The notes beneath the pieces are model-generated. The model was not told the DNA's origin. It ran no database searches and was given only the letters and a program-made list of their open reading frames with translations. Shown in pieces: positions 10,899 to 22,517 of a stretch of DNA of 64,000 nt (position 1 is its first letter; each line of letters begins with the position of its first letter). Source of the stretch: Uranotaenia lowii (Eukaryota > Arthropoda > Insecta > Diptera > Culicidae); NCBI RefSeq assembly GCF_029784155.1, contig NC_073691.1:50264490-50328489 (forward strand). The letters are read 5' to 3'. Position numbers and translations under genes: made by a program.

Positions 10899-11123
10899 TG
10901 TTATTTTAGTCAGTGAGTATGCTTAAAACGCATTTTTAAATAAAGGACAATTGAGGCACTTAGGATCAGAGGGGTGCAAGTGATTTTTTATCAAAACTGA
11001 GATAAACTGTTTTTTGGATATATAAAGTATAAATTATGGATGGAAATTGATTCAGGTGAAACTTCGTCGGCATGAAAAATCTCATCTAACGAGAATGAGT
11101 CCACTTCTGGAGAGTCAACTGGC

Positions 11124-11479
11124 TGTAGGAGATGGACCCTAGAGCACAAATAAAAAAAAAAAAGGAAAAGAAACATATGTGGAACCAACACCAACTATCT
11201 TGCGACAGTACACTTCATTTGCGAATAGAATCATTCTCATATAATGATGAACTGTGGTAAGGCAAACACACTGGCTGAATGACATTGGTGTAGTGGTATG
11301 TTCGGAACGTTCGGAATAACGTTGAAATTTTCTTCTATACCAACACTTCTTCAATGAATGATTGAAGAGGAGTCGGAACGATTGCGCGTTAGTCTATGTA
11401 CGATTTTGGATGACGAAGAACGTGCGAAACGCTGTTCCGCGTTTCCGTTGAAAGTGAGTTCGAAAGTATGGCTACGACA
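11124..11479 (+). repeat. Direct repeat copy 1 inside the nested element
   Basis: About 356 bp, starting TGTAGGAGATGGACCCTAGA and ending GGCTACGACA, recur at 13832-14190 almost identically; the main difference is the length of a poly(A) run. The two copies bracket the purine-rich repeat block. Short open frames inside show no recognisable protein. Confidence 0.85.
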
Positions 11480-11619
11480 ATGGCGTATCTTAGGCTCCCA
11501 GGGAAAATGTAAGTATATAGTGTGTTGAAAAAGATAAAATGGTTGTAATTTTGTGAATAATACTCACAGTAGTCGAGTAACAGGACACGACTGATAAAAG
11601 CTAGTAAAAAGTAAAATCA

Positions 11620-13780
11620 AATGGGACGGAAGGCACCCAGTTAAAAAAAAAAAAAGGGGACGGAAGGCACCCAGTTTGAAAAAAATGGGACGGAAGGCAC
11701 CCAGTTGTAAAGAAAAAACTGGACGGAAGGCACCCAGTTAAAAAATCAGACGAAAGGATCAAGTGAAAAAAAAAATGAATGAAACAGAAGATAAAGTAAT
11801 TTTTTTGTGGAACAGAAGAATCCAAGATTTAGAAATTTTTCTAATCGGAAGTTACTTACAAAAATAGTACAAAAAAAAGTTGAACGGAAAGACCAAAGTG
11901 AAAGAAAAGAGGAAGAAATATAACAGTATAAGAAGAATTGTACTCAAAATAATAAGTTGACTCAATTCCATTTATGGAAAAGTGATTTGAAGCACCATTT
12001 GGAATTAATGAATGGAAAAGGGTGTTGTGCTGATAATAAGAAAAATGCGTGAAAATTAAAAAAATTGAATGGGCGAAAAGATTTAGAATATTTTTAGTCT
12101 TCTTGTAGTATCAAAAACGAGTGTATTCGAGTATAAAAAAAAATAAATAAGTAAATATATGAGACGAGGGAAGTGAAGTTAACGAAATACTTAAACCAAA
12201 TAATTAAGTGAAAGAATGGGGCGGAAAATTAAAAAAAAAAAACGGACGGAAAAACCTTAAAACAAAATGGAACTGAAGGACATAAGTGGAAAAATGAGTG
12301 CGATGGAAGAATTTAAGTAAAAAAAATACGGAATGGAAAACCCATGTAGAAATAAAATGAAAGAAAGAATAGTGTAAGACTTAAGAGCTCAAATAGAAAA
12401 ATAGTATAAAAGGATTCAAATGGACAAAACGGAAAAACTTAGGTAAAAAAAAACCAAAAAAGATTTTAAAAGTCTGGAAACCCCAAGAAGAAAATCTATG
12501 GGACAGAAGGATTTAAGAAAAAAAAATATAATAAATAATTTTGTTAATAAGAAAAATGTGTGAAAATTTAAAAAAATTGAATTGAATTGTAGTACCAAAA
12601 ACGAGTGTATTCGAGTGAAAAAAAAATTAGAAAATATATGAGACGAGGGAAGTGAAGTTAACGAAATACTTAAACAAAATAATTAAATGAAAGAATGGGG
12701 CGGAAAATTAAAAAAAAAAACGGACGGATAAACCTAAAAACAAAAAAAAAATGGAACTGAAGGACATAAGTGAAAAAATGAGTGCGATGGAAGAATTTAA
12801 GTAAAAAAAAAATACGGGATGGAAAATCCATGTAAAAATTAAATGAAAGAAAGAATAGTGTGAGACTTAAGAACTCAAATAGAAAAATAGTATAAAAGGA
12901 TTCAAAGGGACATAACGGAATGACTTAGGTAAAAAAAAAAAACAAAACCAAAAAAGATTTTAAAAGTCTGGAAACCCCAAAAAGAAAATCTATGGGACAG
13001 AAGGATTTAAGAAAAAAATATAATAAATAATTTTGTTAATAAGACAAATATGTGAAAATAAAAAAAAAATGGATGGGCGAAAAGATTTAGAACATTTTTA
13101 GTCTTCTTGAGTGCCAAAAACGAGTGTTTTCGAGTAAAAAAAAAAAATAAGAAAATATATGAGACGAGGAAAGTGAAGTTAACGAAATACTTAAACAAAA
13201 TAATTAAGTGAAAGAATGGGGCGGAAAATTAAAAAAAAAAACGGACGGAAAAACCTAAAAACAAAAAAAAAATGAAACTGAAGGACATAAGTGAAAAAAT
13301 GAGTGCGATGGAAGGATTTAAGTAAAAAAAAAAGGGATGGAAAATCCATGTAAAAATAAAATGAAAGAAAGAATAGTGTGAGACTTAAGAACTCAAATAG
13401 AAAAATAGTATAAAAGGATTCAAAGGGACAAAACGGAATGACTTAGGGAAAAAAAACAAAACCAAAAAAGATTTTAAAAGTCTGGAAACCCCAAAAAGAA
13501 AATCTATGGGACAGAAGTATTTAAGAAAAAAAATATAATAAATAATTTTGTTACTAAGAAAAATATGTGAAAATATATAAAAAAAAGTTGAATGGGCGAA
13601 AAGATTTAGAATATTTTTAGTCTTCTTGTAGTACCAAAAACGAGTGTATTCGAGTAAAAAAAAAAAATAAGAAAATATGTGAGACGAGGAAAGTAAAGTT
13701 AACGAAATACTTAAACAAAATAATTAATTGAAAGAATGGGGCGGAAAATTTTACGATTTTGAAATAATAAACGAAACATG
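11620..13780 (+). repeat. Purine-rich repeat block with ~0.5 kb higher-order units
   Basis: The + strand is overwhelmingly A and G. The left end has four copies of GGACGGAAGGCACCCAGTT (about 11630-11745) separated by A-runs. The remainder consists of degenerate 30-40 bp phrases of the form GGGACGGAAGGA..AAGT-A(n). From about 12040 to 13760 these are organised in roughly 3.3 near-identical blocks: the word CAAAAACGAGTGT recurs near 12112, 12596, 13117 and 13635, giving periods near 484, 521 and 518 bp. Confidence 0.75.
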
Positions 13781-13831
13781 GAAGTTTTTTTTTTGCGAAT
13801 GTTTTCTGAAAGGAGTAGAGTAGTGAGCGAA

Positions 13832-14190
13832 TGTAGGAGATGGACCCTAGAGCACAAATAAAAAAAAAAAAAAAGGAAAAGAAACATATGTGGAACCAAC
13901 ACCAACTATCTTGCGACAGTACACTTCATTTGCGAATAGAATCATTCTCATATAATGATGAACTGTGGTAAGGCAAACACACTGGCTGAATGACATTGGT
14001 GTAGTGGTATGTTCGGAACGTTCGGAATAACGTTGAAATTTTCTTCTATACCAACACTTCTTCAATGAATGATTGAAGAGGAGTCGGAACGATTGCGCGT
14101 TAGTCTATGTACGATTTTGGATGACGAAGAACGTGCGAAACGCTGTTCCGCGTTTCCGTTGAAAGTGAGTTCGAAAGTATGGCTACGACA
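13832..14190 (+). repeat. Direct repeat copy 2 inside the nested element
   Basis: Partner of 11124-11479, in the same orientation. After the shared block the two copies diverge abruptly (ACACTGGCCATTC here, ACAATGGCGTATC in copy 1). Confidence 0.85.
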
Positions 14191-14988
14191 CTGGCCATTC
14201 ATCAAGACCCCAAAAAACGCCAACGAAATCAGGCAGTCTGGAAACTCATCTTGCGGAAAAAGCTACGAAACCAAGGGGAAGCGTACGTTGGTTCTACCGA
14301 AAAAAAGCGACCAGCTAAACAGTTGATTCTAATGAATTAACATATTGAGGTAGTTTTGAGTATCCATTAAGGGAAAAGAGAGATTTCAACAAATTCTGGG
14401 AATTAGGATAGTGGAACTAACCTCATTCATTATGAGTTGCATGGATATTTGTAGCCTGAACACGCAGAAAATTAAATGTGTAAAGAAAAACAAAACAGCT
14501 AGTATCATATTGAAAATACTCGTTACATATATGTAGGTTCCAAAAGGATGCTATCATATTGCTTGGAGTCAGAGGGGTGCAAGTGTCATTCTCGGGATCA
14601 GAAGGGTGCAAGTGAAAAATATAAAAAAAAGTAGTTCGCCGTTTTAACATAAAAATGGCAAAAACTTTGGTTTTTTCCATAATCATTCATTTTAGACTTC
14701 TTGAGACACACTACATTAAAAATTGAGTAGAAAAAGTGATTCGATAATTTTGATTTAGAAAAAAAAACTTTGAGGCCCGTTTTCTAGAAATCATCGTCTC
14801 GGCACTTGCACCCCTCTGATCCTAAGCGCCTCAATTGTTTTAACTACGGATGATTTTAATTTCTTCGAAGAATAGAATTTACAATTTGTAAATGGTTTGA
14901 TGCACTTAAATGGATTTTTTTTTCTCAAAGTTTCGTCACTTTCTGTTTTGGATTGAGCTGTGGTCCTATTCTATTGTCCGGCACTGTA

Positions 14989-15555
14989 GTAGCTCTATAT
15001 TTGCATATAGTTCTATAATTAGTGCTAATATAATGAAGAGATTAACCACCGTAATGTTTGTATGTTACTTTAATTTGTCGGCCTTAGCGGTGAAAAGTGA
15101 TGTCCTTTTAGTAGGGACATCTAAAGATTATGAAATTTTTTATAAAGGTGGATAGAAGGTTAGATAAAATGAAAGATGTTGAAAATGAGCGGGTAGAATT
15201 TATTTAGAAGCATATCATCACATATCCAATTTTTGTTCCTCAAATTAAGTGAGGATCGATATCAATGCGGCATTCTTATCTGAGCTTGTCACTCCTATTT
15301 CTTAACCAGTACACCATCTGAGTCGATCAACAAACAAAGATGAGTTATTTATTGTTTATTAAACATTATATCATCTGACAATGATCTACTTCATATTATT
15401 TGTACATAACATGATAGGCTTTCTTAGTTTTGTAATTGTTCGCTTATATTCGACCCAATCCGACGCCTTAAATTTAAAAGGATACATTTAAGTCAAAGTG
15501 TAAAAATTGAATAACGTAGAAAGCATGTTTGTACGAAACGTAGAAGGTCGTTGCT
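14989..15555. other. AT-rich spacer, nothing recognised
   Basis: Lies between the Tc1-like element and the Jockey-like remnant. Only short open frames with no recognisable protein. Confidence 0.4.
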
Positions 15556-15559
15556 GGCA

Positions 15560-16990
15560 TAACGCGTGCTTCTAGATTCCAGAGAGAGCAAATATAGTGA
15601 AGAGTTCATTCTGGTGCGTAGATATTAAATAAATCGGGCAAGCAGCCATGCGTAATCGATATCGTTTCGTAAAATCTTTGCCATGAATAAAGATTGGCCG
15701 ATGGAATGGTGGCAAGTTTAAAGAATTTTCCCAGGTTAGCTCACGAAGAGCATAACGCACAAATCGTCCTTGAATTGCCTCAAAACGCATAATCCAAGCA
15801 GCTTCGAAAGGCCACCGTACCAGGTTTGCAAATTCCAATATTGATCGAACCAGGCAGCAATACTGAGCTCGCTAGCAGACCAGATCAGTGAATTCTTCAA
15901 TCAAACGTATGATGAATCCCAGCATGCGGTTTTCCTTCTCGCGGTACGCCAGAGTTAGGAATAAAGTCAAAGATTTCAACAGAGCCAATTTTATCAACTT
16001 ATCGGCAATTCCTTAGGTAATTTTCAATTCAAGCACACAGTCTTTCGGAAAATCTCAAGTCTTGCAATTTTTTCAGGAGGATTTCGTGATTCACTGAATC
16101 GAATGCAACATGCAGCTGTTGTAATTGTTGTGTAGATAGCAACAATTTGTTTGCCGCCATCCATTTCCGATGTACAGATGGATGTAAAACTGCTAGGTTC
16201 GAAGTTACCGATCGCTTAGAAAAATCCATGCTGGTTCTGAGAGATCCAGTTCCGACAAGCTGAGAGCATAACATCGTTGACGATCCTCTCCATTACTTTT
16301 GAGCATGCAGCTAGCGATGTGGTACCTCTGTAATAAAGATCCTTTTTTGTGGACTGAACTCATACGCGATAATTTTTCAGATGGAGGTGAATTTTTGTTG
16401 TCCTGAGGACAGACCAAAGATGTGAGTAAGAGCTTTTATCAGTGAATTGCGACATCTTTTCAATACGCATGCCGGTATTCCATCCTGGCCGAATGAAGTG
16501 GAATACTTTAAATTAATGATAGCTTCTGAGACTAGTTCCTCACTGTAGAGTCCTTCCAAGTATGGACAATCAACCGCCTTTTGGTAGTTCTTCAAAACTA
16601 TGCCAATCAGTAGGACGTTCTTCTGATAGCACTGATTCTGTTCGCTGTCCGCAGTCAACTGAACGTTTTAGTTCTCTCTCTTCTTGCTCCGCATGTTTTC
16701 TCCCGCCTACTTTGACAAGACTGCGAGAGGTGAATAATAAGTCTCGCATAATATTTGATATCAACTCTACACTCACTTATAGCTAAAACGTCCAGATCCA
16801 GATCATCAACGGGTAGTCGTGTGACGGCAGCGTTTATTTGATCGACAGTTGGCGATTCGGCTGGAAAAACACTGGACAAATGCGTTAAAAAAAGGTTGCA
16901 TTTTTTAGCAAGTGACGTGGAAAATCTATTATTTAATGGGAGTTTCGCAGAAAGACCACCCAGAACCACCCAAACATAACATCGCATTAG
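15560..16990 (-). pseudogene. Jockey-like non-LTR reverse transcriptase remnant
   Basis: Read on the minus strand, pieces of one RT appear in order from 16990 down: LAKKCNLFLTHLSSVF..DQINAAV (pre-RT), then VSEAIINLKYSTSFGQDGIPACVLK (RT block 1, about 16530-16440), KLSRMSSVHKKGS (block 2), FSKRSVTSNLAV and AFDSVNHEILLKKL (catalytic region, about 16100-16060), then EFANLVRWPFEAAWIMRFEAIQ..FVRYALR (C-terminal region, 15838-15700). The pieces lie in different frames, so there are at least three frameshifts. About 230 bp near 16550-16780 are extra relative to the usual spacing. No endonuclease is present, so the copy is 5'-truncated. Confidence 0.75.
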
Positions 16991-17386
16991 AAATGATAAC
17001 ACAAGTCAAAAACAAGTTAAAAACGTTACTGCGAATCGCAATCCCAACAAAGTACAGGGTCCGGAAATTGAACTGCTACATTACTTCAACAGTGATTATT
17101 ATTTCTTTGCACACGAAATAGTATTGAACGATCCCTCGTTGCTTTGTTTACATTAAGTCTTAGCTATCATTGGATGTAAGTGTTACTTTTGTAATCAGGT
17201 GTTATCCGGAAAAATGGATCTCGAATAGAAACGTAGAGCTGTGGTTGCCTTCACGCTCATTTTTTTATAACCATTTTTGGTCCATAAATAACCATTTTGA
17301 GCCCTTTGCCTAAAAATTACCTTTATGGTTATTTTTAAGGAATTTTTCCATCGACAATTTCAACCATTTTGATAGTTTTCCAGTAT
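16991..17386. other. Spacer, nothing recognised
   Basis: No supported gene. Around 17255-17340 there are several phrases of the ATAACCATTTTT type, perhaps an old simple repeat. Confidence 0.35.
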
Positions 17387-18632
17387 AAAGGGTGATACGG
17401 TCAAAATTTGGTCAAGGGAAAACGCGTGTAAATCGATGAAATCGTTTATTTAAAAAAACAAATTAATTTTCTTTTTCAAGTTTAACTAGTATAAAACTCA
17501 GGAATAATATTCAGTTAGGCATCCGCTTTTCCAAATCCGAATTGGCGGGCCTTACGCTTAACCCCTGCCATCAGATTTTGTACAACCACCTTGTCCATCT
17601 TCTTCGCCGCAGAAAGCCAGTTTGCCTTGAACTGCTGCTCGTCCTTGGCAGTTTTTTGGTCTTCTTTTTCCGCTTGACAATAGCCCAGTATTTCTCAATT
17701 GGGCGGAGCTCTTGCGTGTTGGGAGGGTTCTTGTCCTTGGGAACCACCTGCACGTTGTTGGCGGCCTTTTAACCGTAATGGCAAGATGCCAAATCCGGCC
17801 AAAACAGTACGGAACAACCGTGTTTCTTCAGGAAAGGCAGCAAACGTTTATTCAAACACTCTTTCACGTAAATTTCTTAGTTGACAGTCCCGGAAGAATG
17901 CTGCTTCTCAAGCCACAGGTACAGATGGCTTGCCAAACCAGATATTTCTTCGCGAACTTAGACAGTTTCATGTGCTTGAAAATATCTGCTACCTTTCCCC
18001 TTCCTTTTGCTGTATAAAACTTCTGTCCCGGAAGCTGCTTGTAGTAGGCTTTGATGTAGGTTTCGTCGTCCATTACAACGCAGTCAAACTTCGTCAGCAT
18101 CGTCGTGTACAGCCTCCGGGATCGCGCTTTGGCCGTCGTATTTTGTTTATCATCGCGATTGGTAGTCACTACCTTCTTGTAAGTCGATAGTCCGGCTCGT
18201 TTTTTGGCTCGATGCACGGTTGTAGACGATACACCCAGCTTATTTGCGGCATCTCGGAGAGAGAGGTTAGGGTTTCGCTTGAAACTACCGACAACTCTCT
18301 TTGTCGTCTCAGCGGCTTCCGATTTTCGATTTCCCCCCGATCCAGACTTCCTGGCTGTCGACAAGCGTTCCCCAAACACTTTAATTACATTTGTAACGGT
18401 TTATTTGGATACTTGGCTCGGATTTTCGCGATGCGCGAGCAAAATTTTGATACGCTGCTCTTCTTCATTGGACGGCATTTTGACAACTAAAGAGTGAATT
18501 CCAAAATCAAAATAGGAGCAAATTCTATACCCACACGCCATCAAAATGAGGGGTGTTCAGGTTTTTTTAAATGCAAAATTGAAAGAAATACGTCAAGTTG
18601 ATATTGACCAAATTTGGACCGTATCACCCTTT
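17387..18632 (-). mobile_element. DD37E Tc1/mariner (ITmD37E-type) element, copy 1
   Basis: Inverted termini AAAGGGTGATACGGTCMAAATTTGGTCAA lie at 17387 and 18632, with one difference in the first 24 positions. The 1.25 kb length and single minus-strand transposase fit Tc1/mariner. DD37E elements were described from mosquitoes, which supports the host assignment. A TA target is visible on the left but not cleanly on the right. A second copy with the same ends is at 52457-53728. Confidence 0.85.
17515..18478 (-). pseudogene. DD37E transposase, broken (copy 1)
   Basis: Starts MPSNEEEQRIKILLAHRENPS at 18478 and ends KARQFGFGKADA then TAA at 17515-17517. Between them are the HTH region (FKRNPNLSLRDAANKLGVSSTTVHRAKKRAG), CVVMDDETYIKAYYKQLPGQ (first Asp), LFWPDLASCHYG (second Asp) and LRPIEKYWAIVK (Glu). 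Lesions: loss of about ten residues plus a TAA in the first HTH, a frame change near 17870, and a deletion right after HYG that removes KKAM..WYA. Intact spacing in copy 2 gives 37 residues between the last two catalytic positions. Confidence 0.85.
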
Positions 18633-21600
18633 GGAATGCGCTCAGGCTTATAAAGTAGCTTTAGGAAATGGTCTGCAGCGAACTGTGAAGGTTGACATAA
18701 AACTTAAACTATTACTTGGGATAGCTCATCTAGGCTGGTGGTTTTTTTTCTGCCGTCCTCATGTTGGAAACAAAGTTTTTTTTTCTATCGCCGATTTATT
18801 CCTGATTTTCCAACAAACTAGACTTATTGCTGGGAAGTTCAGAAATTTTAAATAAAACCAATTGCTGATTTTTCAGCAAAAATATCAAGAACACAATCGA
18901 ATCCTGAAAAATAGCAATTTGAAATTTGATTGCTGGTTTCCAGCAAAAATTTGTAATGCTTAACGTTTCCAGGAATTTTTGCTTCGAAATTTTCTATATT
19001 TGCTAAAATTTTATTTTCCAAATCATTTCTATCTTAATATTTCAAGATATTCTTAATTTTTTCATGAATCTTAACACATTTTAGTTCAAAAATATAAAAT
19101 GAGATGTTTAAATGAAGAAGAAAAAGAAGTGAAAACTTGAAAATTTCGCTCTTGTATCCGGATTGCAAATCCGCAAAAAAGATGTTCAAGACCCTCCGAT
19201 CGATTAATTTGAATTGTGTGTGTGGGGTATAATAAAGAAACCTTTTTAATTTGGCAAATTTTCAGAGACACTGATTTTTTTTTTCAAATTATTCTTAAAA
19301 AGACATCGTGAAATAGCTTAAGATTCCCTTTGAAAAATTTTCTAACGAAATTTACGCTGGTAAAGACAATAAACTCTTGAAATTCAATTGATAAGCTTTT
19401 CCATATAAGTTTCTTGATGTGTTGATTAATTACACATTACCCAACCCAACGGGTTCAATTGTTAAACAAATTTATTTACGAGAAAATTGCCAACCCAGGA
19501 ATTAATAATCAGCTTTCAATTTCCTTCCACAACGGTTCCACACAGGATAAGTGATTTCAATTATGCAAATTTTGCCCACATAATAGCCGGTGCTTAGTTG
19601 TACGCCTTCCTCATTTGGGGTGTTACCGGTGAGATTAATTTTGCTCACGTTACATCACACGTCTCCAGAGTCAGTTGTATTAGACAATTTCCTTTTAAAT
19701 TTAAACTGAACGGATGGGTTAAAAATTTCCCCGACCCCGAAAAGACTAATTGAAAGCCAACACATTTTAAACTTCAACCGAACTAAATAATCCTTTTATA
19801 AACACCCAAGTGCGCATAATTCGTCGTCCTACTGTATAACTCTAGAAATTGTCGAATGTCTTCCTTGAAACTCTTTTTTCTCCATCTCCATTCTGAAAAG
19901 ATCAAAGGTTTGTAATCTTTGCTCCACCCATTGCCCTCGGCTGCCTTTTCCCAAGGATTGATTAGCTTCCAAGACATCTTGTCGACATCTTTGCGATAAC
20001 ACTGTTTGTGATCCGCAAAAAGCCACCGAAACCGAACCCTTTTCCCGTATTTTTCGTCGGTAGAACCAATCCCAAAAAACACCCACTTCCATCTTTCTAT
20101 CGTTCTTTCGGCACCACACCACATATGTAATTAATTTTATTAAAAATCTTATCCCTTTCTTTGGGGTCACGGAACAGCGCCCGGACAAAAAGGAAGTCGT
20201 CGCCGTCTTGTAAGAAAAGCCGGAAGGAGGACCGCTATTGACACATTAATTATAGATGATTAAATGGCGTGTGTCGGTGACACTTTTGTGGCAGAACTTC
20301 CCGACTTTCCTCCAATCCCTGGGCCTGACCACCATCTTAGGGTGTTTGTTGCTTCCTGTCTTTCAGTATATCTTACTGGATGCATGTGTGTCAAAAACTA
20401 ACAACGCGAAACGGAAAAGTTTGTCCCTGGGTTTGCCATCCATCGCCGTGTCGGTTGGGGAAAATTTTCTTAACCAACTCAAAAACCCGCATCCCGTCTT
20501 GTCCTCTTCCTGTCACCGAGCGACGCCGCCGAAGATTTACTGTATGAGGATAGTTTCTTTTCTTGAGATTTATTTGAGCCAAGGGTGTGAGGGTGGGTGA
20601 ACTTGTTTCCAGTTTATAGGTCGCCCGAATAACGAGGACGTGTCTATAATTAAGAAGTTCCAACAAACGATTGTCAGCTGAAGTAACGGAATCATTTATC
20701 TATAACAATGTCACTGCTTAAGTTAAGTTGTGTGGACTGAATAATTTAATTAACAATATCACTAAACAGTTTCAATAACAGATTTCATCTACCTTAATTT
20801 TAAAAAGTTTTTCAGAAGATATAGAAGCTTGAAAAACTTTTAAAGGCTGTTTATCAAGTGGCATAAATAAGTTAGTTTTATTTTCGAAAAAGTTGATTAA
20901 GTCCTACTATAGGGCCTACCCTTACAGGTACCTTAAAAATATTCGAAATATATTATTAGAGGCCCTTGGGAACCAAAGGAGTATAAGTGTATAAAAGCTT
21001 ATTACGAGAAAACACGCTTTTCAGTGTTTTGTTTTACCATTTTCCTTACATTATTCGAAAATTTATATTATCTTCCAAATGTGAAAGTATGGTAGTAGAA
21101 CTCTGAATAAGGCTATGTACATTAAGTATCCAGGCACTTTATTTCGGTGATAGCTACGTTAATAGAGCTCGGATATGCAAAACTTTAGTAGCGTTGTGTT
21201 GGTTATGGAAAGGACTACATTGCCTTTATTTGATAGATTTTAAAGTTTACGTGTGTTTGAGATATTTACGATGCAAAAAGACATGGTAAAAATAATTTTG
21301 CACAAATTTGCTCCTTTGACGCATTTTGCGCCTCGAAAATTCTTCATTGGTGACTTGAAAGCTCATGAACTGTTGATTTTTTCTGATTTTTTTTCGGACC
21401 AAATGGTTAAGAAGTATAAGGAGCCACTCTAAGATCCACACGAAGTTCAAACCAACCATCGGAGTACAACCCTTGATCTTAAATATGCTAAAAAGTCTAT
21501 GGTTATTGGGGATAAATGAATGCAGACTCCTTAAATATTGCAAAATATCCATTTCCGGAAGGCAAAAAGTGTTGCCTGACTAGTAAACACCAAGTAAATA

Positions 21601-22132
21601 ACTAATAATGATCAGTTCCAAAGATCGCAATCTGTGCATCTGGTTTTTACGCAATATGACAGATGTGTTCTGATTTTTTTTAAATGGTCCCGCGCCAATC
21701 CTCCGGTGGTAAAAGACCGCCGACCTCCACTGTGTTCTGATGGACAAAAAAAAATTATGTTAAAACTGGATTTAAGAAATCAAATTCTACGAGATACCTA
21801 CTCATGAAAAGGTTCCAGATTCCAATTGCTTTTTCCAGCTTAGTTTGTGTAAAATATCATGATTTTGCAAAGGTTTTGCTTCTGTGGTAAAAAAATAAAT
21901 CAATACATGACTGAAAAAAGTGTGCAAAGATAAAAAAAAAGAGATTTTATGAAAAAGTTAGAGTATTTCTTTAAATCGTTAATTTTTTTTTATATTTTTA
22001 CATTAAATGTCATATAAACACCTGCATTTCTTCCATAGAAAGTTTTTCGATCAAATGAATAGTTTTAAAAATACACACGTTCGTAAATGCCCTGATTCTT
22101 AATGATCATAGTCTTATCAAAAGTTTTTTTTT
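18633..22132. other. Long non-coding stretch, no gene supported
   Basis: No protein recognised on either strand. 18780-18970 contains repeated short hairpin phrases (GCTGATTTTTCAGC, GCTGGTTTCCAGC). 19490-20650 is visibly richer in G and C and looks like unique genomic DNA. 21670-21735 is a GC-rich patch of unknown nature. The rest is AT-rich. Confidence 0.4.
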
Positions 22133-22184
22133 GTGTTTTATTCACGGCAAATCAGTCCAATTAATTTTTATAAAAGACGATTAT

Positions 22185-22232
22185 TTTATTCCGATGTTTC
22201 GGTGTCTATTAACACCTTCATCAGGGATCAAA
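22185..22232 (-). ncRNA. Hammerhead-ribozyme-like motif
   Basis: On the minus strand the conserved core CTGATGA (22224-22218) is followed by a 5 bp stem II GGTGT/ACACC with a 6-nt loop, then GAAA (22200-22197), then C and the cleavage-type triplet ATC (22195-22193). The flanks UUUGAUCC and GGAAUAAA pair as stem I with one mismatch. Stem III is reduced to CAU, as in minimal type-I hammerheads that act as dimers. One extra A lies between CTGATGA and stem II. The plus-strand sequence at 22383-22392 and the right arm (AAACGTCGG) preserve the more usual GAAACGTC form. Confidence 0.6.
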
Positions 22233-22358
22233 GTTATCGTTTATTACTTGTTTTTGTAAAAACGTACTGTCCGGATTATTTGGTGAAGAATCAATTTGAA
22301 ATTCAAAATTTAAATTTATCTCCAAACTTTCTATGAAAAGCACTGTTGTGTACTTTCA

Positions 22359-22392
22359 GGCGGTACCACTGTTAATAGACACCGAAACGTCA
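22359..22392 (+). other. Degenerate plus-strand copy of the hammerhead-like hairpin
   Basis: GTTAATAGACACCGAAACGTC matches the loop, 3' stem II strand and GAAA-triplet part of the minus-strand motif, but the CTGATGA side has become CAGGCGG. It lies about 125 bp before the gag-like start codon, where a 5' pseudo-LTR boundary would be expected. Confidence 0.5.
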
Positions 22393-22517
22393 CAGTTTGC
22401 TACTGAGCGTTGTACTGGTCAGACGTGTTTTAAGTAACATAGATTCAAGGTTATCTCGTGTGCAAAATCAGTTTGCTTTTGGTTATAAAAGCAAGTGTGA
22501 TAGTGTATTGATTCAAT

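Larger units (their letters stand above)
10947..14838. mobile_element. Nested 3.9 kb element with inverted termini, no transposase seen
   Basis: Inverted termini ACAATTGAGGCACTTAGGAT... (10947-10982) and its complement (14803-14838) bound the block. The word GGATCAGAGGGGTGCAAGTG, part of the terminus, recurs subterminally with slight changes near 14569-14582 and 14594-14613. The block sits between the inner and outer right repeats of the Tc1-like element. AATT flanks both ends but is palindromic, so a target duplication cannot be told from the terminus itself. I see no coding sequence. The superfamily is not recognised. Confidence 0.65.
9428..14986 (+). mobile_element. Tc1-like (DD34E) transposon, inflated by a nested element
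   Basis: Terminal inverted repeats CAGTGTCGGACAATAGAATA... at 9428-9452 and its complement at 14962-14986 match in 24 of 25 positions and are flanked by TA on both sides (9426-9427 and 14987-14988), the Tc1/mariner target. A second, diverged copy of the TIR core lies inside each end (9633-9648 and 10882-10898), which is the IR/DR arrangement known from Sleeping Beauty-type elements. Removing the nested block 10947-14838 leaves about 1.7 kb, a normal Tc1 length, with similar outer-to-inner spacing at the two ends. Confidence 0.85.

Noticed and set aside
10882..10913. Right end of the Tc1 element at about 10913
   Set aside because: It matches the left TIR only in the core; 14962-14986 matches 24 of 25 positions with a flanking TA, so the inner site is the direct-repeat copy.
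14069..14326. 85-aa open frame at the edge of the direct repeat
   Set aside because: The frame crosses the end of a duplicated non-coding segment and its counterpart at 11354-11480 continues differently; no domain.
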